From Eudoraea adriatica DSM 19308 (GTDB lineage: Bacteria > Bacteroidota > Bacteroidia > Flavobacteriales > Flavobacteriaceae): a DNA stretch of 64,000 nucleotides. Of the stretch, positions 10,288 to 19,475 are shown piece after piece. The notes below the pieces were generated by a model. The model saw only the letters and a list, made by a program, of their open reading frames with translations. It was not told the origin of the DNA and did no database searches. The stretch lies in contig NZ_KB907547.1 of assembly GCF_000382125.1 (NCBI RefSeq), positions 558,001 through 622,000 on the forward strand. Reading direction: 5' to 3'. Within the stretch, counting starts at the first letter, position 1. Every line of letters starts with the position of its first letter. Both the position numbers and the translations under genes were made by a program.

Positions 10288-10485
10288 CTATACTGTTTCT
10301 TCTTCTGCCTTATCAATCAGAACCTGCCCGCGGTAATACAATTTACCTTCGTGCCAATGTGCTCTGTGATAAAGGTGCAATTCTCCTGTAGTTGGATCCT
10401 TTGCAAGAGTAGGCGCAACAGCCTTATAATGAGTTCTTCTTTTATCTCTTCTTGTCCTGGATATTTTCCTTTTAGGATGTGCCAT
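10288..10485 (-). CDS. rpmF: Large-subunit ribosomal protein bL32
   Basis: 65-residue basic protein starting [20 protein letters not shown], the standard bL32 opening, with the HLYHRAHW segment that follows in Bacteroidota. It is a structural component of the 50S subunit. It lacks the paired Cys motif seen in zinc-binding bL32 forms. It follows the DUF177/YceD gene by 8 bp, the common yceD-rpmF pair linked to fatty-acid genes. Confidence 0.97.
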   Translation of the reverse strand: MAHPKRKISRTRRDKRRTHYKAVAPTLAKDPTTGELHLYHRAHWHEGKLYYRGQVLIDKAEEETV

Positions 10486-10493
10486 TTTGTAAT

Positions 10494-11036
10494 CTATTTA
10501 TCCGTTAGTAATTTTTTTAAAACCTCCCATCTGGGATCTATTTTATTCTTATCCTTCTTATTCTCTTTTGGTCGCAATTCTTCAAGCTTTTTTAATGCTT
10601 CCGAATTTAATGTCCCGTCTAAAACACCGGGGTGAATGCGTTTGGATGGCACTGACAATACTATCATTTCGTAAATGTATTGTGCAATATTTACCTGATG
10701 TTCCCCGTGTGGAAGAATGAGTATTTCATCATCCTCATCGTTATAGCTTTCCCCGAACTTTACCAAAAGTTTCAAAGAAGCTTCTGTTTTCTGATCGAAA
10801 GGCTCATTAGTAAGATCACAATGCAGATTTACTATGCCCTTTGTTTTCATTTCAAGTTCGAGAACCGTAGCCATTTTTTCCAACACAATGTTCAGCCCAA
10901 TGGCCGCATCGTTAAATTCATGGTAATCAAAAGATTCAAAGAACGTATTATCTATATGATATTCAAACTTGTGTTTACCTTGTTTTAATCCTGCAAAAGG
11001 AATGCTGTATTCCTTATTCTTCATGACGTTATACAC
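10494..11036 (-). CDS. DUF177 (YceD-like) protein
   Basis: Conserved protein almost always found just before rpmF; linked in the literature to 23S rRNA accumulation or 50S assembly. The central part has an acidic region around residues 95-115 ([15 protein letters not shown]) and the end holds [11 protein letters not shown], typical of the family. 180 aa, no membrane segment. A well-formed promoter lies just upstream at 11051-11080, so transcription of yceD-rpmF probably starts here. Confidence 0.88.
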   Translation of the reverse strand: MYNVMKNKEYSIPFAGLKQGKHKFEYHIDNTFFESFDYHEFNDAAIGLNIVLEKMATVLELEMKTKGIVNLHCDLTNEPFDQKTEASLKLLVKFGESYNDEDDEILILPHGEHQVNIAQYIYEMIVLSVPSKRIHPGVLDGTLNSEALKKLEELRPKENKKDKNKIDPRWEVLKKLLTDK

Positions 11037-11050
11037 TAGTTTAAGGCGTG

Positions 11051-11080
11051 CAAAGATACTTTTTTTTTCTAAAACCCCAA
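11051..11080 (-). promoter_or_regulatory. Bacteroidota-type promoter for yceD-rpmF
   Basis: On the minus strand TTG (11080-11078) is followed after 19 nt by TATCTTTG (11058-11051), a full match to the TTG-N17-23-TAnnTTTG flavobacterial promoter. The predicted start is only about 8-10 nt before the yceD ATG at 11036, so the leader would be very short. Confidence 0.7.
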
Positions 11081-11142
11081 TTAAAATAAAAATATATTTC
11101 CCAGCTAATATCCTGTTAACAAATGGGGGTGTATTCGTTTGG

Positions 11143-12189
11143 TCAACGTTTCATTTTTTGTTTTTGCAATGGGTTTTTCATGAGCTTTTGAAACTCTTTC
11201 CTTTTTCTGAATATATTTATTGCCATAAAAACCGCTTCCTTAAAAGAAGCAGGGTCCGCCTCTCCTTTACCAGCTATTTCATAAGCTGTTCCATGATCAG
11301 GAGATGTGCGCACTTTTGACAAACCAGCCGTAAAATTAACCCCCTTACCAAAGGAGAGCGTTTTAAAGGGAATTAAGCCCTGATCATGATACGCTGCAAG
11401 AATTGCGTCAAAACTTCTATATGCTTCAGATCCAAAAAAACTATCAGCCGCATACGGGCCGTAAACCAAATGCCCCTCATTTGATAATTCGCGAATAACC
11501 GGCTTTAATACTTCATCATCCTCCTTCCCAATAACCCCGTTATCTCCACTGTGGGGATTAATTCCCAAAAGAGCAATCTTGGGTTTACGTATACCAAAAT
11601 CCATTTTTAGGGTATTTTCCATAATCCGGATTTTATTTCGAATAAGTTCAGGAGTAATGGCTTCAGGAACATCCTTAACAGCCAGATGATCTGTGAGCAA
11701 TCCAATTCTCAGATTCTCCGTAACCATAAACATTAAACTTTCCCCTTCCAACTCGCTCGCCAGGTAATCCGTGTGACCAGGAAAGTTAAATTCTTCGGTT
11801 TGTATGTTTTTTTTATTTATCGGAGCCGTAACCAGCACATCTATCTCATTATTTTTTAGAGCCCTGACAGCGGTCCGAAGCGATTTTAAAGCATAAGCGC
11901 CACTTTCTTCAGTCGCTTGTCCATAGCTGACCATTGGGTTGTCGTTCCACACATTTACCACATTGACTTTCCCTGCTATAGCTTTCTTGGCGTCCTTGAC
12001 ACCATTGTAGTTAATATCTATCCCAAAATCGTTCTTCCATTTCGAGATAGTCTTGTTTGAAGCAAAAATAATAGGGGTGCAAAAATCTGTCATCCTGGAA
12101 TCCTCGAATGTTTTCAGGACTACTTCACCTCCTATGCCATTTAAATCCCCTATGGAAATCCCAACCCTGATTTTTTTCAATTCATCCAT
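11143..12189 (-). CDS. pdxA: 4-hydroxythreonine-4-phosphate dehydrogenase
   Basis: Oxidises 4-phosphohydroxy-L-threonine in the DXP-dependent route to pyridoxal phosphate. Metal-binding His residues are in FPGHTDYLA, AYHDQGLIPFK and TSPDHGTAYEIAG. I start it at the second Met (12189, MDELKKIRVGISIGDLNG) because this gives the usual N-terminus and 348 aa. A Met 12 codons upstream (12225) would leave only 22 bp to the divergent ribE start. The gene stops 106 bp before the yceD start and may be a separate unit. Confidence 0.93.
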   Translation of the reverse strand: MDELKKIRVGISIGDLNGIGGEVVLKTFEDSRMTDFCTPIIFASNKTISKWKNDFGIDINYNGVKDAKKAIAGKVNVVNVWNDNPMVSYGQATEESGAYALKSLRTAVRALKNNEIDVLVTAPINKKNIQTEEFNFPGHTDYLASELEGESLMFMVTENLRIGLLTDHLAVKDVPEAITPELIRNKIRIMENTLKMDFGIRKPKIALLGINPHSGDNGVIGKEDDEVLKPVIRELSNEGHLVYGPYAADSFFGSEAYRSFDAILAAYHDQGLIPFKTLSFGKGVNFTAGLSKVRTSPDHGTAYEIAGKGEADPASFKEAVFMAINIFRKRKEFQKLMKNPLQKQKMKR

Positions 12190-12247
12190 GTTATCAAACT
12201 CTTTATTTCTACTTTTACCAAGCAAAACTACTTATTTTAAACGATAC

Positions 12248-12838
12248 ATGTTTACAGGAATAATTGAAACTTTAGGCAAAATTCACAGATTGCGAAAAGA
12301 AGGAGGGAATCTTCATATAACAGTTAGCTCATCTATAACTGAAGAGTTAAAAATAGACCAAAGTGTATCGCACAATGGAGTATGCCTGACCGTAGTAGAA
12401 AAGGACACCCCCTATTATACGGTTACAGCCATTGACGAAACATTGCAAAAGACAAACCTATCAGAATTAAAAGAGGGGCAGGTGGTTAACCTGGAACGTG
12501 CCATGGTTATGGGCTCCAGATTAGATGGCCACCTTGTTCAGGGCCATGTAGATCAAACAGCTGTTTGCAAAAAAATAATCCGCAATAATGGTAGCTGGCT
12601 GTTCTCTTTTGAGTACGATCCGAAACATAACAATATAACAATAGAAAAGGGATCTATAACTGTCGACGGGGTAAGCCTAACAGTCGTTAATTCTGAAAAA
12701 AACGCCTTTAGTGTGGCAATTATTCCCTACACCTACGAGCATACCCGATTTAAAGAATATGAAATTGGAAGTATTGTTAATCTAGAATTTGATGTAATTG
12801 GCAAGTACGTTGCCCGTTATCTGGAATTACAATCCTGA
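12248..12838 (+). CDS. ribE: Riboflavin synthase (alpha chain)
   Basis: Dismutates two 6,7-dimethyl-8-ribityllumazine molecules into riboflavin. The start is the ATG at 12248 giving MFTGIIETLG, the conserved opening; the frame is open for a further 195 bp upstream but that part overlaps pdxA. Two lumazine-binding repeats are visible, the first with GVCLTVVEK and SRLDGHLVQGHVDQ, the second with GVSLTVVNSE. 196 aa is normal. It is divergent from pdxA, so the 58 bp between them should hold both promoters. Confidence 0.96.
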   Translation: MFTGIIETLGKIHRLRKEGGNLHITVSSSITEELKIDQSVSHNGVCLTVVEKDTPYYTVTAIDETLQKTNLSELKEGQVVNLERAMVMGSRLDGHLVQGHVDQTAVCKKIIRNNGSWLFSFEYDPKHNNITIEKGSITVDGVSLTVVNSEKNAFSVAIIPYTYEHTRFKEYEIGSIVNLEFDVIGKYVARYLELQS

Positions 12839-12890
12839 TTGGAAAATATTTTTTAAAGTTCCCTATAAATTTAAGTTAGTGCCTGAAATT

Positions 12891-13979
12891 TTAAACCTTT
12901 ATGAATATTTTACGTCTGTACATTGCATACGCCAAGAGCAAATAGAAGGAAACTACAGTTAATCCATAAAGGAGTGAAGACAACTCAACCGACATAAAAT
13001 CGTAAAGGTAAATATTCTGAAACAGCCACTGATGAAGCGTTGTTTGTTCATTAATTTCTATTGAATAGAATATTTTGGTAACAAAGCTTGACAAAAAATA
13101 AACCGTAATTGCATTAGACCCTGCATATCGGAAAATACTGCCGAATTTAAGCCCCTTAACATCCGTCAAATAATAAATTAAGGCCAAAAATATATTAGCC
13201 CAACCTGCAGTAACCAAAACAAAACTGCTACTCCAAAGCGCCTTATTAATAGGAAATACAAGGTCCCACAGATGGCCTGCAATTACTAAAACAGCTCCCA
13301 TTCCTAATAGAAGAAATTCCTTTTGGGTTCTTTTCGACAAAAGAATTAACCCGGTAAAAATGCCCATCAAAGAAGTCGCTATTGAAGGCAGTGTACTTAA
13401 TAATCCTTCGGGGTCATAATCATCTTTGTACATATGGGTGCCAAATACATTCAGGTCTATATAGTTAGCCCAGTTATTTGGTGCTCTCTCAAATGTTGGC
13501 TCCATCCCATTTAAAGGAATAAATCCCATCCATATCCAATACCCTAACATTAATGCTATACAAATACCGAGAAGTGCCTTCCAGTTAAAATTTATAAATA
13601 AAATTGCCGCAAAAAAGAATACTACCCCTATCCGCTGCAGAACACCAGGAAACCTGATACTTTCGAAATCCTTAATAAAAGGAAAATGGATTGTGAAGGC
13701 TCCCAGAAAAAGGCCTAAACCTATTAATTTCAAGGTTCTTATGGTGATTTTCCTGTAGGTAGAAGAGCTTGTTGTTTTATTACTATATGCAAATGCTATG
13801 GAAGTTCCTACTATAAAAAGAAAAAATGGAAAAACCAGATCTGTAGGTGTATAGCCATGCCATTCGGCATGTAAAAAAGGAGCATACACATTGGACCATG
13901 TTCCGGGTGTGTTTACCAAAATCATGAGGACGATGGTAAGGCCACGAAAAATATCGACAGAAACGATTCGTTCTTTCAT
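12891..13979 (-). CDS. DUF5009 / heparan N-acetyltransferase-like membrane protein
   Basis: Ten or so predicted membrane helices in 362 aa. The start MKERIVSVDIFRGLTIVLMI is the R-x-x-S-x-D-x-x-R-G signature of the acyltransferase-3-like HGSNAT (DUF5009) family, with conserved His in LHAEWHGYTPTDLVFP. Family members acetylate terminal glucosamine using acetyl-CoA across the membrane; activity here is inferred. It starts 4 bp after the stop of the upstream sodium/solute symporter gene, so the two are cotranscribed and may act on the same sugar. Confidence 0.82.
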   Translation of the reverse strand: MKERIVSVDIFRGLTIVLMILVNTPGTWSNVYAPFLHAEWHGYTPTDLVFPFFLFIVGTSIAFAYSNKTTSSSTYRKITIRTLKLIGLGLFLGAFTIHFPFIKDFESIRFPGVLQRIGVVFFFAAILFINFNWKALLGICIALMLGYWIWMGFIPLNGMEPTFERAPNNWANYIDLNVFGTHMYKDDYDPEGLLSTLPSIATSLMGIFTGLILLSKRTQKEFLLLGMGAVLVIAGHLWDLVFPINKALWSSSFVLVTAGWANIFLALIYYLTDVKGLKFGSIFRYAGSNAITVYFLSSFVTKIFYSIEINEQTTLHQWLFQNIYLYDFMSVELSSLLYGLTVVSFYLLLAYAMYRRKIFIKV

Positions 13980-13983
13980 AATT

Positions 13984-15795
13984 CTATAAAATATTTTCTT
14001 TCATTCGGTTCCAGACCCGAGCCAATAAAATGCCGGAAACAATTGCTATTACCGTTAATATGGAAGCCTGCTTAATCTCCCCGTAAATCCAATAACCAGT
14101 GGCAAACATGCAGGTATAAATAAGTACACATCCCAAAACCATAGCGGAAATACCTTGAGGAACACTCCACTTTTCATCAGGATCGGCAATGGCAACCCCA
14201 TCTGAATTTGCTTCATTAATAACTTTCTTCCAGCCGGGGCCTCCGGGTTGAATTTTTTTATAGAATTCTCTTAAGACCATCTTGGATTCTGGCTGAGTCA
14301 TAAAGGTAGCCGCGAGCCATATGATTGTAGTTATTAATACAACAAAAATATACTCAGACCAATCCGGAAAGACACCGGTATCTGCAGCAAATAAGAATGG
14401 CCCTATTGCAGTAAGCTTAAGAACAATAGATATTATTCCGGAAGCAAACATTGCAGTAATCTCACTCCACGCATTTATGCGCCACCAGAACCATCTCAAA
14501 ATGAAAATTAACCCTGTTCCTGCGCCAAAAACCAACAATACTTCAAATAATTGAAGTGCATTTTGCAGTAGCAATGCAAGAAGAGCACTGAATACCATAA
14601 GAGCTACCGTAGACAATCTACCCACTGCAACCAATCTTTTTTCTGAAGCCTTTGGATTTATCTGTTGTTTATAAAAATCATAGACAATATAAGATGAGCC
14701 CCAGTTTAACTGAGTAGAAATTGTACTCATGTAGGCAGCAATTAAAGAAGCCAAAACCAAGCCCAGAAGTCCACTAGGTAATTTCGTAAGCATGGCAGAA
14801 TAAGCCAAATCATGTCCTAATTTATCATCTGCCATGTTTGGGAATGCTTCATGAATACTGGCAATATCCGGATAAACCACTAGTGAAGCTAAAGCCACAA
14901 GAATCCATGGCCAGGGCCGCAATGCATAATGCATTATGTTAAAGAAAAAGGTTGCACCAATAGCATGGTTTTCATTTTTGGCTGCCAGCATTCTTTGCGC
15001 AATATAACCTCCACCGCCTGGTTCTGCACCCGGGTACCAGGAACTCCACCATTGTACCGCCAGGGGTATAATAAAAAGGGTTATTAATGCTTGCTTATTG
15101 CTAAAATCTGGTAGGATATTCAGTTTATCTTTGACATTTTCATTGGCCATAACTGCTTCAATACCACCTACTTCGGGTAGATTTACCAAATAATAGGCCG
15201 CTCCGATTGCACCTCCCATTGCAACAAAAAACAATAAAAAATCTGTATAAACAACCCCTTTAAAACCTCCTAGCGCACTAAAAGTCACCGTAATTAATCC
15301 TGCGCTTATTACGGTCTGCCAGGGTTCAAGTCCAAGCATTATTCCCCCAATTTTAATAGCTGCAAGTGTAACCGCAGACATGGTGATCACATTAAAAATA
15401 ACCCCAAGGTAAATAGCCCGAAACTTTCTTAAAAATCTTGCCGGAGCTCCGCCATATCGTATTTCATAAAATTCCAGATCTGTATTTACATTAGATTTTC
15501 TCCAAAGCTTGGCATATACAAATACTGTTAACAGACCGGTGATAAGAAAGGCCCACCAGACCCAATTCCCTGAAACGCCATTTGTTCTTACAATATCTGT
15601 AACCAGATTCGGAGTATCTGTGGAAAATGTGGTTGCCACCATAGACAGTCCCAATAGCCACCAGGGCATAGTCCGGCCGGATAAGAAAAACTCTGATGTG
15701 TTTTTTCCGGATTTTTTTGAAACAAGAATCCCTATAAGTAGAACAATTGAGAAAAATACAATTATAAATGAATAGTCTAGTGCGCTTAGTTCCAT
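13984..15795 (-). CDS. Sodium:solute symporter family protein
   Basis: SSS-family Na+-coupled uptake protein of 603 aa with about 14 membrane helices. The sequence begins with FFSIVLLIGILVSKKSG and FFLSGRTMPWWLLGLSMVATTFST, the family's first helices, and has GGFKGVVYTDFLLF in the middle. It is close in style to the sugar-type members found next to DUF5009 and glycoside genes in Bacteroidota. It is transcribed with the DUF5009 gene. A near-consensus -7 box (TATCTTTA) lies in the 92 bp before its start, shared with the divergent TSUP gene. Confidence 0.88.
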   Translation of the reverse strand: MELSALDYSFIIVFFSIVLLIGILVSKKSGKNTSEFFLSGRTMPWWLLGLSMVATTFSTDTPNLVTDIVRTNGVSGNWVWWAFLITGLLTVFVYAKLWRKSNVNTDLEFYEIRYGGAPARFLRKFRAIYLGVIFNVITMSAVTLAAIKIGGIMLGLEPWQTVISAGLITVTFSALGGFKGVVYTDFLLFFVAMGGAIGAAYYLVNLPEVGGIEAVMANENVKDKLNILPDFSNKQALITLFIIPLAVQWWSSWYPGAEPGGGGYIAQRMLAAKNENHAIGATFFFNIMHYALRPWPWILVALASLVVYPDIASIHEAFPNMADDKLGHDLAYSAMLTKLPSGLLGLVLASLIAAYMSTISTQLNWGSSYIVYDFYKQQINPKASEKRLVAVGRLSTVALMVFSALLALLLQNALQLFEVLLVFGAGTGLIFILRWFWWRINAWSEITAMFASGIISIVLKLTAIGPFLFAADTGVFPDWSEYIFVVLITTIIWLAATFMTQPESKMVLREFYKKIQPGGPGWKKVINEANSDGVAIADPDEKWSVPQGISAMVLGCVLIYTCMFATGYWIYGEIKQASILTVIAIVSGILLARVWNRMKENIL

Positions 15796-15887
15796 AGTTT
15801 GGTTTTGGTCTTGGCATAAAGATATTATTTTTTAGGATACATTTGTTTTTTGTTCCATAAACCACCGAATCACTTTAACATTCTATT

Positions 15888-16625
15888 TTGGAAATCACAA
15901 CCACCACCTGGATATTGGCTTTTTCTGCTTCCGTAATCTTGGGTATCTCTAAGGCCGGACTTAAAGGCATAGCCATTATTATTGTTACCCTTATGGCTCT
16001 GGCCTTTGGAGCAAAAGAATCAACAGGTCTTATTGTCCCTCTGCTATTGGTGGGTGATGTTTTTGCGGTGATTTACTATAACAGGCATGCACAATGGAAA
16101 TATATATTACGCTTTCTGCCCTGGATGATTTTTGGTTTATTAATAGGGGTCCTGATTGGAAATAACCTTCCGGAAAGGACTTTTAAATTTGGAATGTCTG
16201 CTATAATTCTGGTAAGTGTATTGCTTATGTACTGGTGGGATCTGCGTAAATCAAAATCGGTCCCATCACATTGGGCTTTTGGAGGTTTTATGGGTGTATT
16301 GGCTGGTATTACCACTATGATAGGCAATTTAGCCGGAGCATTTTCGAATATCTATTTTTTGGCCATGCGACTGCCTAAAAATGTATTTATAGGAACGGCG
16401 GCGTGGCTGTTTCTCATTGTAAATGCCATTAAACTCCCCTTTCACATTTTTGTATGGAAAACAATTAGCCGGGAAACATTGATGATAGATTTAAAGCTCA
16501 TCCCAGGTATCATATTGGGGTTATTTATAGGTGTGCGACTGGTAAAAGTTATCCGTGAAAAATTTTACAGAAAATTGATCCTTATTTTAACCGCTATAGG
16601 GGCTATCCTCATTCTGTTTCGGTAA
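15888..16625 (+). CDS. TSUP (TauE/SafE-like) permease, TTG start
   Basis: Eight-helix membrane protein of 245 aa. The opening WILAFSASVILGISKAGLKG and the repeat half with GGFMGVLAGITTMIGNLAG are typical of the TSUP family, which exports or imports sulfite, sulfoacetate and related anions. In frame there is a TAA at 15876 and no ATG until codon 36, so the start must be TTG at 15888 or the preceding ATT. Its 3' end overlaps the stop of the convergent EEP-family gene. Substrate unknown. Confidence 0.82.
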   Translation: MEITTTTWILAFSASVILGISKAGLKGIAIIIVTLMALAFGAKESTGLIVPLLLVGDVFAVIYYNRHAQWKYILRFLPWMIFGLLIGVLIGNNLPERTFKFGMSAIILVSVLLMYWWDLRKSKSVPSHWAFGGFMGVLAGITTMIGNLAGAFSNIYFLAMRLPKNVFIGTAAWLFLIVNAIKLPFHIFVWKTISRETLMIDLKLIPGIILGLFIGVRLVKVIREKFYRKLILILTAIGAILILFR

Positions 16626-17460
16626 ATGATAATTTTACAAGCACCGGGAAATGATCTGAAGGGTATCTCAAATCTTTAGAATCACTTAAAATGGCATATT
16701 TATGAAACTGGAATCCAGTTTTGGAAATGAATATATAATCTATTCTCCGTGTTATGGGTTCTGAAAAATTAAAGCCATTAAACGTTCCATCAGGGCCAAA
16801 AGCCTTATCTCCGGCAAGGAGATGGCTATCCTGCATTGCGCTGGAAAGTAATAAAATACTGGGGTGATCTGGTTCCAGGTTAAGATCACCAGTTAGTATT
16901 ACCGGTAAATTCTGCTTATTTAATTCTCGTATTTTTTCCATAATCAGGAAGACGCTTTCCTTTCTGGCCTCCTCTCCAATATGGTCAAAATGTGTGTTAA
17001 ATACCCAAAAGTTTTGAGAACTGTTTTTAGCTTTGAATAAACCATAAGTACAGACTCGCTTTATGGCAGCATCCCATCCTTTTGAAGGCAATTCGGGTGT
17101 TCCGGAAAGCCAGAAAGTGTTTTCATCAAGCAATTCCAACTTTTCAGTATTGTAAAAAATTGCAGAAAACTCGCCATTTTTAAGTCCGTCCTCCCGCCCT
17201 TTTCCCAGATAGCTGTAACCCGGCATTCCATTCTTAATTTCTTCAAGCTGATGGAGCAAGCCTTCCTGGATTCCGAAAACTTCGGGTTCGTGAAAGTTGA
17301 GCTGACCGATTAAAAAGTCCTTTCTGTTATCCCAGCGGTTCAGGCTATCAGATGCAACATCCAAACGAATGTTATAAGAGACAACGGTTAAGTTCTGCGC
17401 ATATAAATTTAGTTCCATAAATAGAAACAGCACGAGGATTATAAGGCTTCTTTGTATCAT
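16609..17460 (-). CDS. Secreted endonuclease/exonuclease/phosphatase family protein
   Basis: 283 aa with a signal peptide (MIQRSLIILVLFLFMELNLYAQ). The EEP fold motifs are in order: VVSYNIRLD, EVFGIQEGLLHQ with the metal Glu, FNTHFDHIG, LTGDLNLEP, TFNGF, RRIDYIFIS and SDHFPVLV. Family members cut DNA, RNA, inositol phosphates or phospholipid head groups; here a periplasmic or secreted phosphodiesterase is expected. It begins 11 bp after the glycoamylase lipoprotein gene and is probably cotranscribed with it. Confidence 0.87.
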   Translation of the reverse strand: MIQRSLIILVLFLFMELNLYAQNLTVVSYNIRLDVASDSLNRWDNRKDFLIGQLNFHEPEVFGIQEGLLHQLEEIKNGMPGYSYLGKGREDGLKNGEFSAIFYNTEKLELLDENTFWLSGTPELPSKGWDAAIKRVCTYGLFKAKNSSQNFWVFNTHFDHIGEEARKESVFLIMEKIRELNKQNLPVILTGDLNLEPDHPSILLLSSAMQDSHLLAGDKAFGPDGTFNGFNFSEPITRRIDYIFISKTGFQFHKYAILSDSKDLRYPSDHFPVLVKLSFTETE

Positions 17461-17471
17461 AGGTTGAATGT

Positions 17472-18848
17472 TTATTGCAAATAAGGACTAGAGAAATTCA
17501 ACTTTTTCAGGCCGTTTTGCACATCTTCATTATTCATGAATAAATTCCATAGGAGACCAGACCGGTGGTTCTCTATCATTACCGGTATAGGCCCCTGATC
17601 TATAGCCAGGTACCTGGGAACATACCAATTATGCGTATTACTATAGGCATCATATGGTCCGTATTTTCCTATCAGTGAATCCTGTTTGGTATACAATTGT
17701 CTTAAAAAGTCTGTACTTTGTTCCGGAGTATATGGCATTGAAGACAAGGCTGCTGTGGGCGAAATAACTCCCAGGTCATTTGTTGGTTGGTGCGCTGCAT
17801 AACCGGTCATTGAATAACTGGAGGTTAACCCCCATTGATTTTTACCATATCCGTCAAAATTCAAAGGATTATCCAAACAATATGCATAATGGATTGATGC
17901 ATGATTTGTATTTAATTTCCAATAATCAGCAAATTGGTCTTGCAGGCCTTTAGGATCCAGTCCTAAGTAAGAATAATGTGCCCAAAACAATGGTCCTACC
18001 GGCTGATTACTGAACTCATAATGGTCTAGCTCCGTCTCCAGTCCATAAAAGGTAGTGTCGTTAAGAATAGCGCCTGCCCTGGCCCATCCGTTCTCATATA
18101 CTTCTTTCTCTATTCCGTGGGTTGGAGATGCTGCGGCCAAAATATAAACGATAAGACATTCATTGTAACCGCCAATCGGGAAATTCATTTCCCATCCATA
18201 TTGTGGACTCCAATGCCAATAAAGGACCTGTTCTCCTCCCCTTGTGTACCAATCCCATTCTACTTCTTCCCATAGTTTCGTAATCCTTGTTGCCAGTTCT
18301 TTTTCCTGTGGTTCAGATTCATTCAGATACTCCTTAACGGTTAGCAAACCCTGTACCAAAAAGGCCGTTTCAACCAGGTCGCCACCATTATCAGCGGGAC
18401 TAAAAGGATAAACCGTACCATCGGGATTTAGCCAATGCGGCCATGCACCATGAAACCGATCGGCATTCTCAAGGAAATCAATGATTTTTGTATATCGCTC
18501 AACGGCATCTTCCCTGCTGATAAAACCCCGCTCAATACCTACAAGAATGGCCATTAATCCAAATCCGGATCCGCCGGATGTTATAATATCTTTTGAATGG
18601 TCAGGGTAGTTGTTGTCTGTATGAAGACGTTCCCTGGCAAGCCCAGAAACAGGTTCTGCCCCGTCCCAGAAATAATTAAAAGTCTGTTCCTGGACCATAT
18701 CTAACAATTCTGCATCTGTAAATGATGTTTCACCCTCAATAGCAGCCCTATTTCTTTCGTCCTCATTAGGTTTTTGATTGTTGCAGCCTAAAGGAAAGAA
18801 TATACAAAGCAAGATTGCCGCCCACGGGGTAAAGAATTTATTTGTCAT
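17472..18848 (-). CDS. Glycoamylase-domain lipoprotein
   Basis: Secreted lipoprotein (MTNKFFTPWAAILLCIFFPLGC) with a PF10091-type glycoamylase domain. Characteristic stretches are FNYFWDGAEPVSGLARER, GGSGFGLMAILVGIERGF, NGGDLVETAFLVQGLL and WHWSPQYGWEMNFPIGGYNE. These (alpha/alpha)6 proteins act on glucans; some are beta-1,2- or beta-1,3-glucan hydrolases. I use the Met at 18848 (458 aa) because it gives a clean lipoprotein signal; a Met 14 codons earlier does not. It heads an operon with the EEP phosphatase. Confidence 0.87.
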   Translation of the reverse strand: MTNKFFTPWAAILLCIFFPLGCNNQKPNEDERNRAAIEGETSFTDAELLDMVQEQTFNYFWDGAEPVSGLARERLHTDNNYPDHSKDIITSGGSGFGLMAILVGIERGFISREDAVERYTKIIDFLENADRFHGAWPHWLNPDGTVYPFSPADNGGDLVETAFLVQGLLTVKEYLNESEPQEKELATRITKLWEEVEWDWYTRGGEQVLYWHWSPQYGWEMNFPIGGYNECLIVYILAAASPTHGIEKEVYENGWARAGAILNDTTFYGLETELDHYEFSNQPVGPLFWAHYSYLGLDPKGLQDQFADYWKLNTNHASIHYAYCLDNPLNFDGYGKNQWGLTSSYSMTGYAAHQPTNDLGVISPTAALSSMPYTPEQSTDFLRQLYTKQDSLIGKYGPYDAYSNTHNWYVPRYLAIDQGPIPVMIENHRSGLLWNLFMNNEDVQNGLKKLNFSSPYLQ

Positions 18849-19011
18849 GCCTTGCTCTTGTATATTTTCATTACAAAAGGTACGAAACATTTTTTAGTAT
18901 TCTGCCTTATAGAAAGCCTTTAAAAAGGATGTACAAATGACTTTTTTTGATTACCTTGTATTACCCAATTTTTAGCAAAAAATAATCATATCAACTGTAG
19001 AAAGAGAAATA

Positions 19012-19347
19012 ATGAAATTTAATTTAGCTGAGAAACTAGCCATAGTAAAAGCCATTGATGAGGTTATTCTGGTAGATGGAAAAGTCAGTAAAAGTGAAAT
19101 CGACTTCCTGACACAATTAATGGATATTCTTAAATTTGACCGAATTCTGATAGAAGAAGCCAGGAAAATTACCGCCAAAGAGTGCATGGAAGTGTTGAAA
19201 GCCATGCCAGAGAATAAAAAACATGCATTAGGCGTAATGTTAAGTGAGATGGCCAATGCCGACGGGGAATTCAGCGAAGACGAATACCGTCTTGTTTTTA
19301 ATATCCTCCTGGAAGCGGGGATAGATATTGAATCTGCCCTTGATTAG
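19012..19347 (+). CDS. TerB-like small acidic protein
   Basis: 111 aa, helical, with the TerB-type acidic segments LVDGKVSKSEIDFL near the N-terminus and MANADGEFSEDEYRLV near the C-terminus, which resemble the metal-binding pairs of the tellurite-resistance TerB fold. No other ter genes are nearby, so a stress or metal role is only suggested. It is monocistronic, ending before a strong bidirectional hairpin. Confidence 0.7.
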   Translation: MKFNLAEKLAIVKAIDEVILVDGKVSKSEIDFLTQLMDILKFDRILIEEARKITAKECMEVLKAMPENKKHALGVMLSEMANADGEFSEDEYRLVFNILLEAGIDIESALD

Positions 19348-19386
19348 GCAAGCATGGTGTTTTTTTTTATTGCAAACACCAAAATT

Positions 19387-19424
19387 GAAAAATCCGACTT
19401 ATTTCTAAATAAATCGGATTTTTC
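19387..19424. terminator. Long bidirectional terminator hairpin
   Basis: GAAAAATCCGA (19387-19397) pairs perfectly with TCGGATTTTTC (19414-19424), and the inner CTTATTT/AAATAAA extends the stem with one mismatch. It lies between the converging TerB-like and NTF2-like genes and has T tracts on both strands. Confidence 0.9.
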
Positions 19425-19475
19425 ATTGTAAAAAACTTCCAGGGTCATTATACCCATGGAAAATACGAAGCATTG

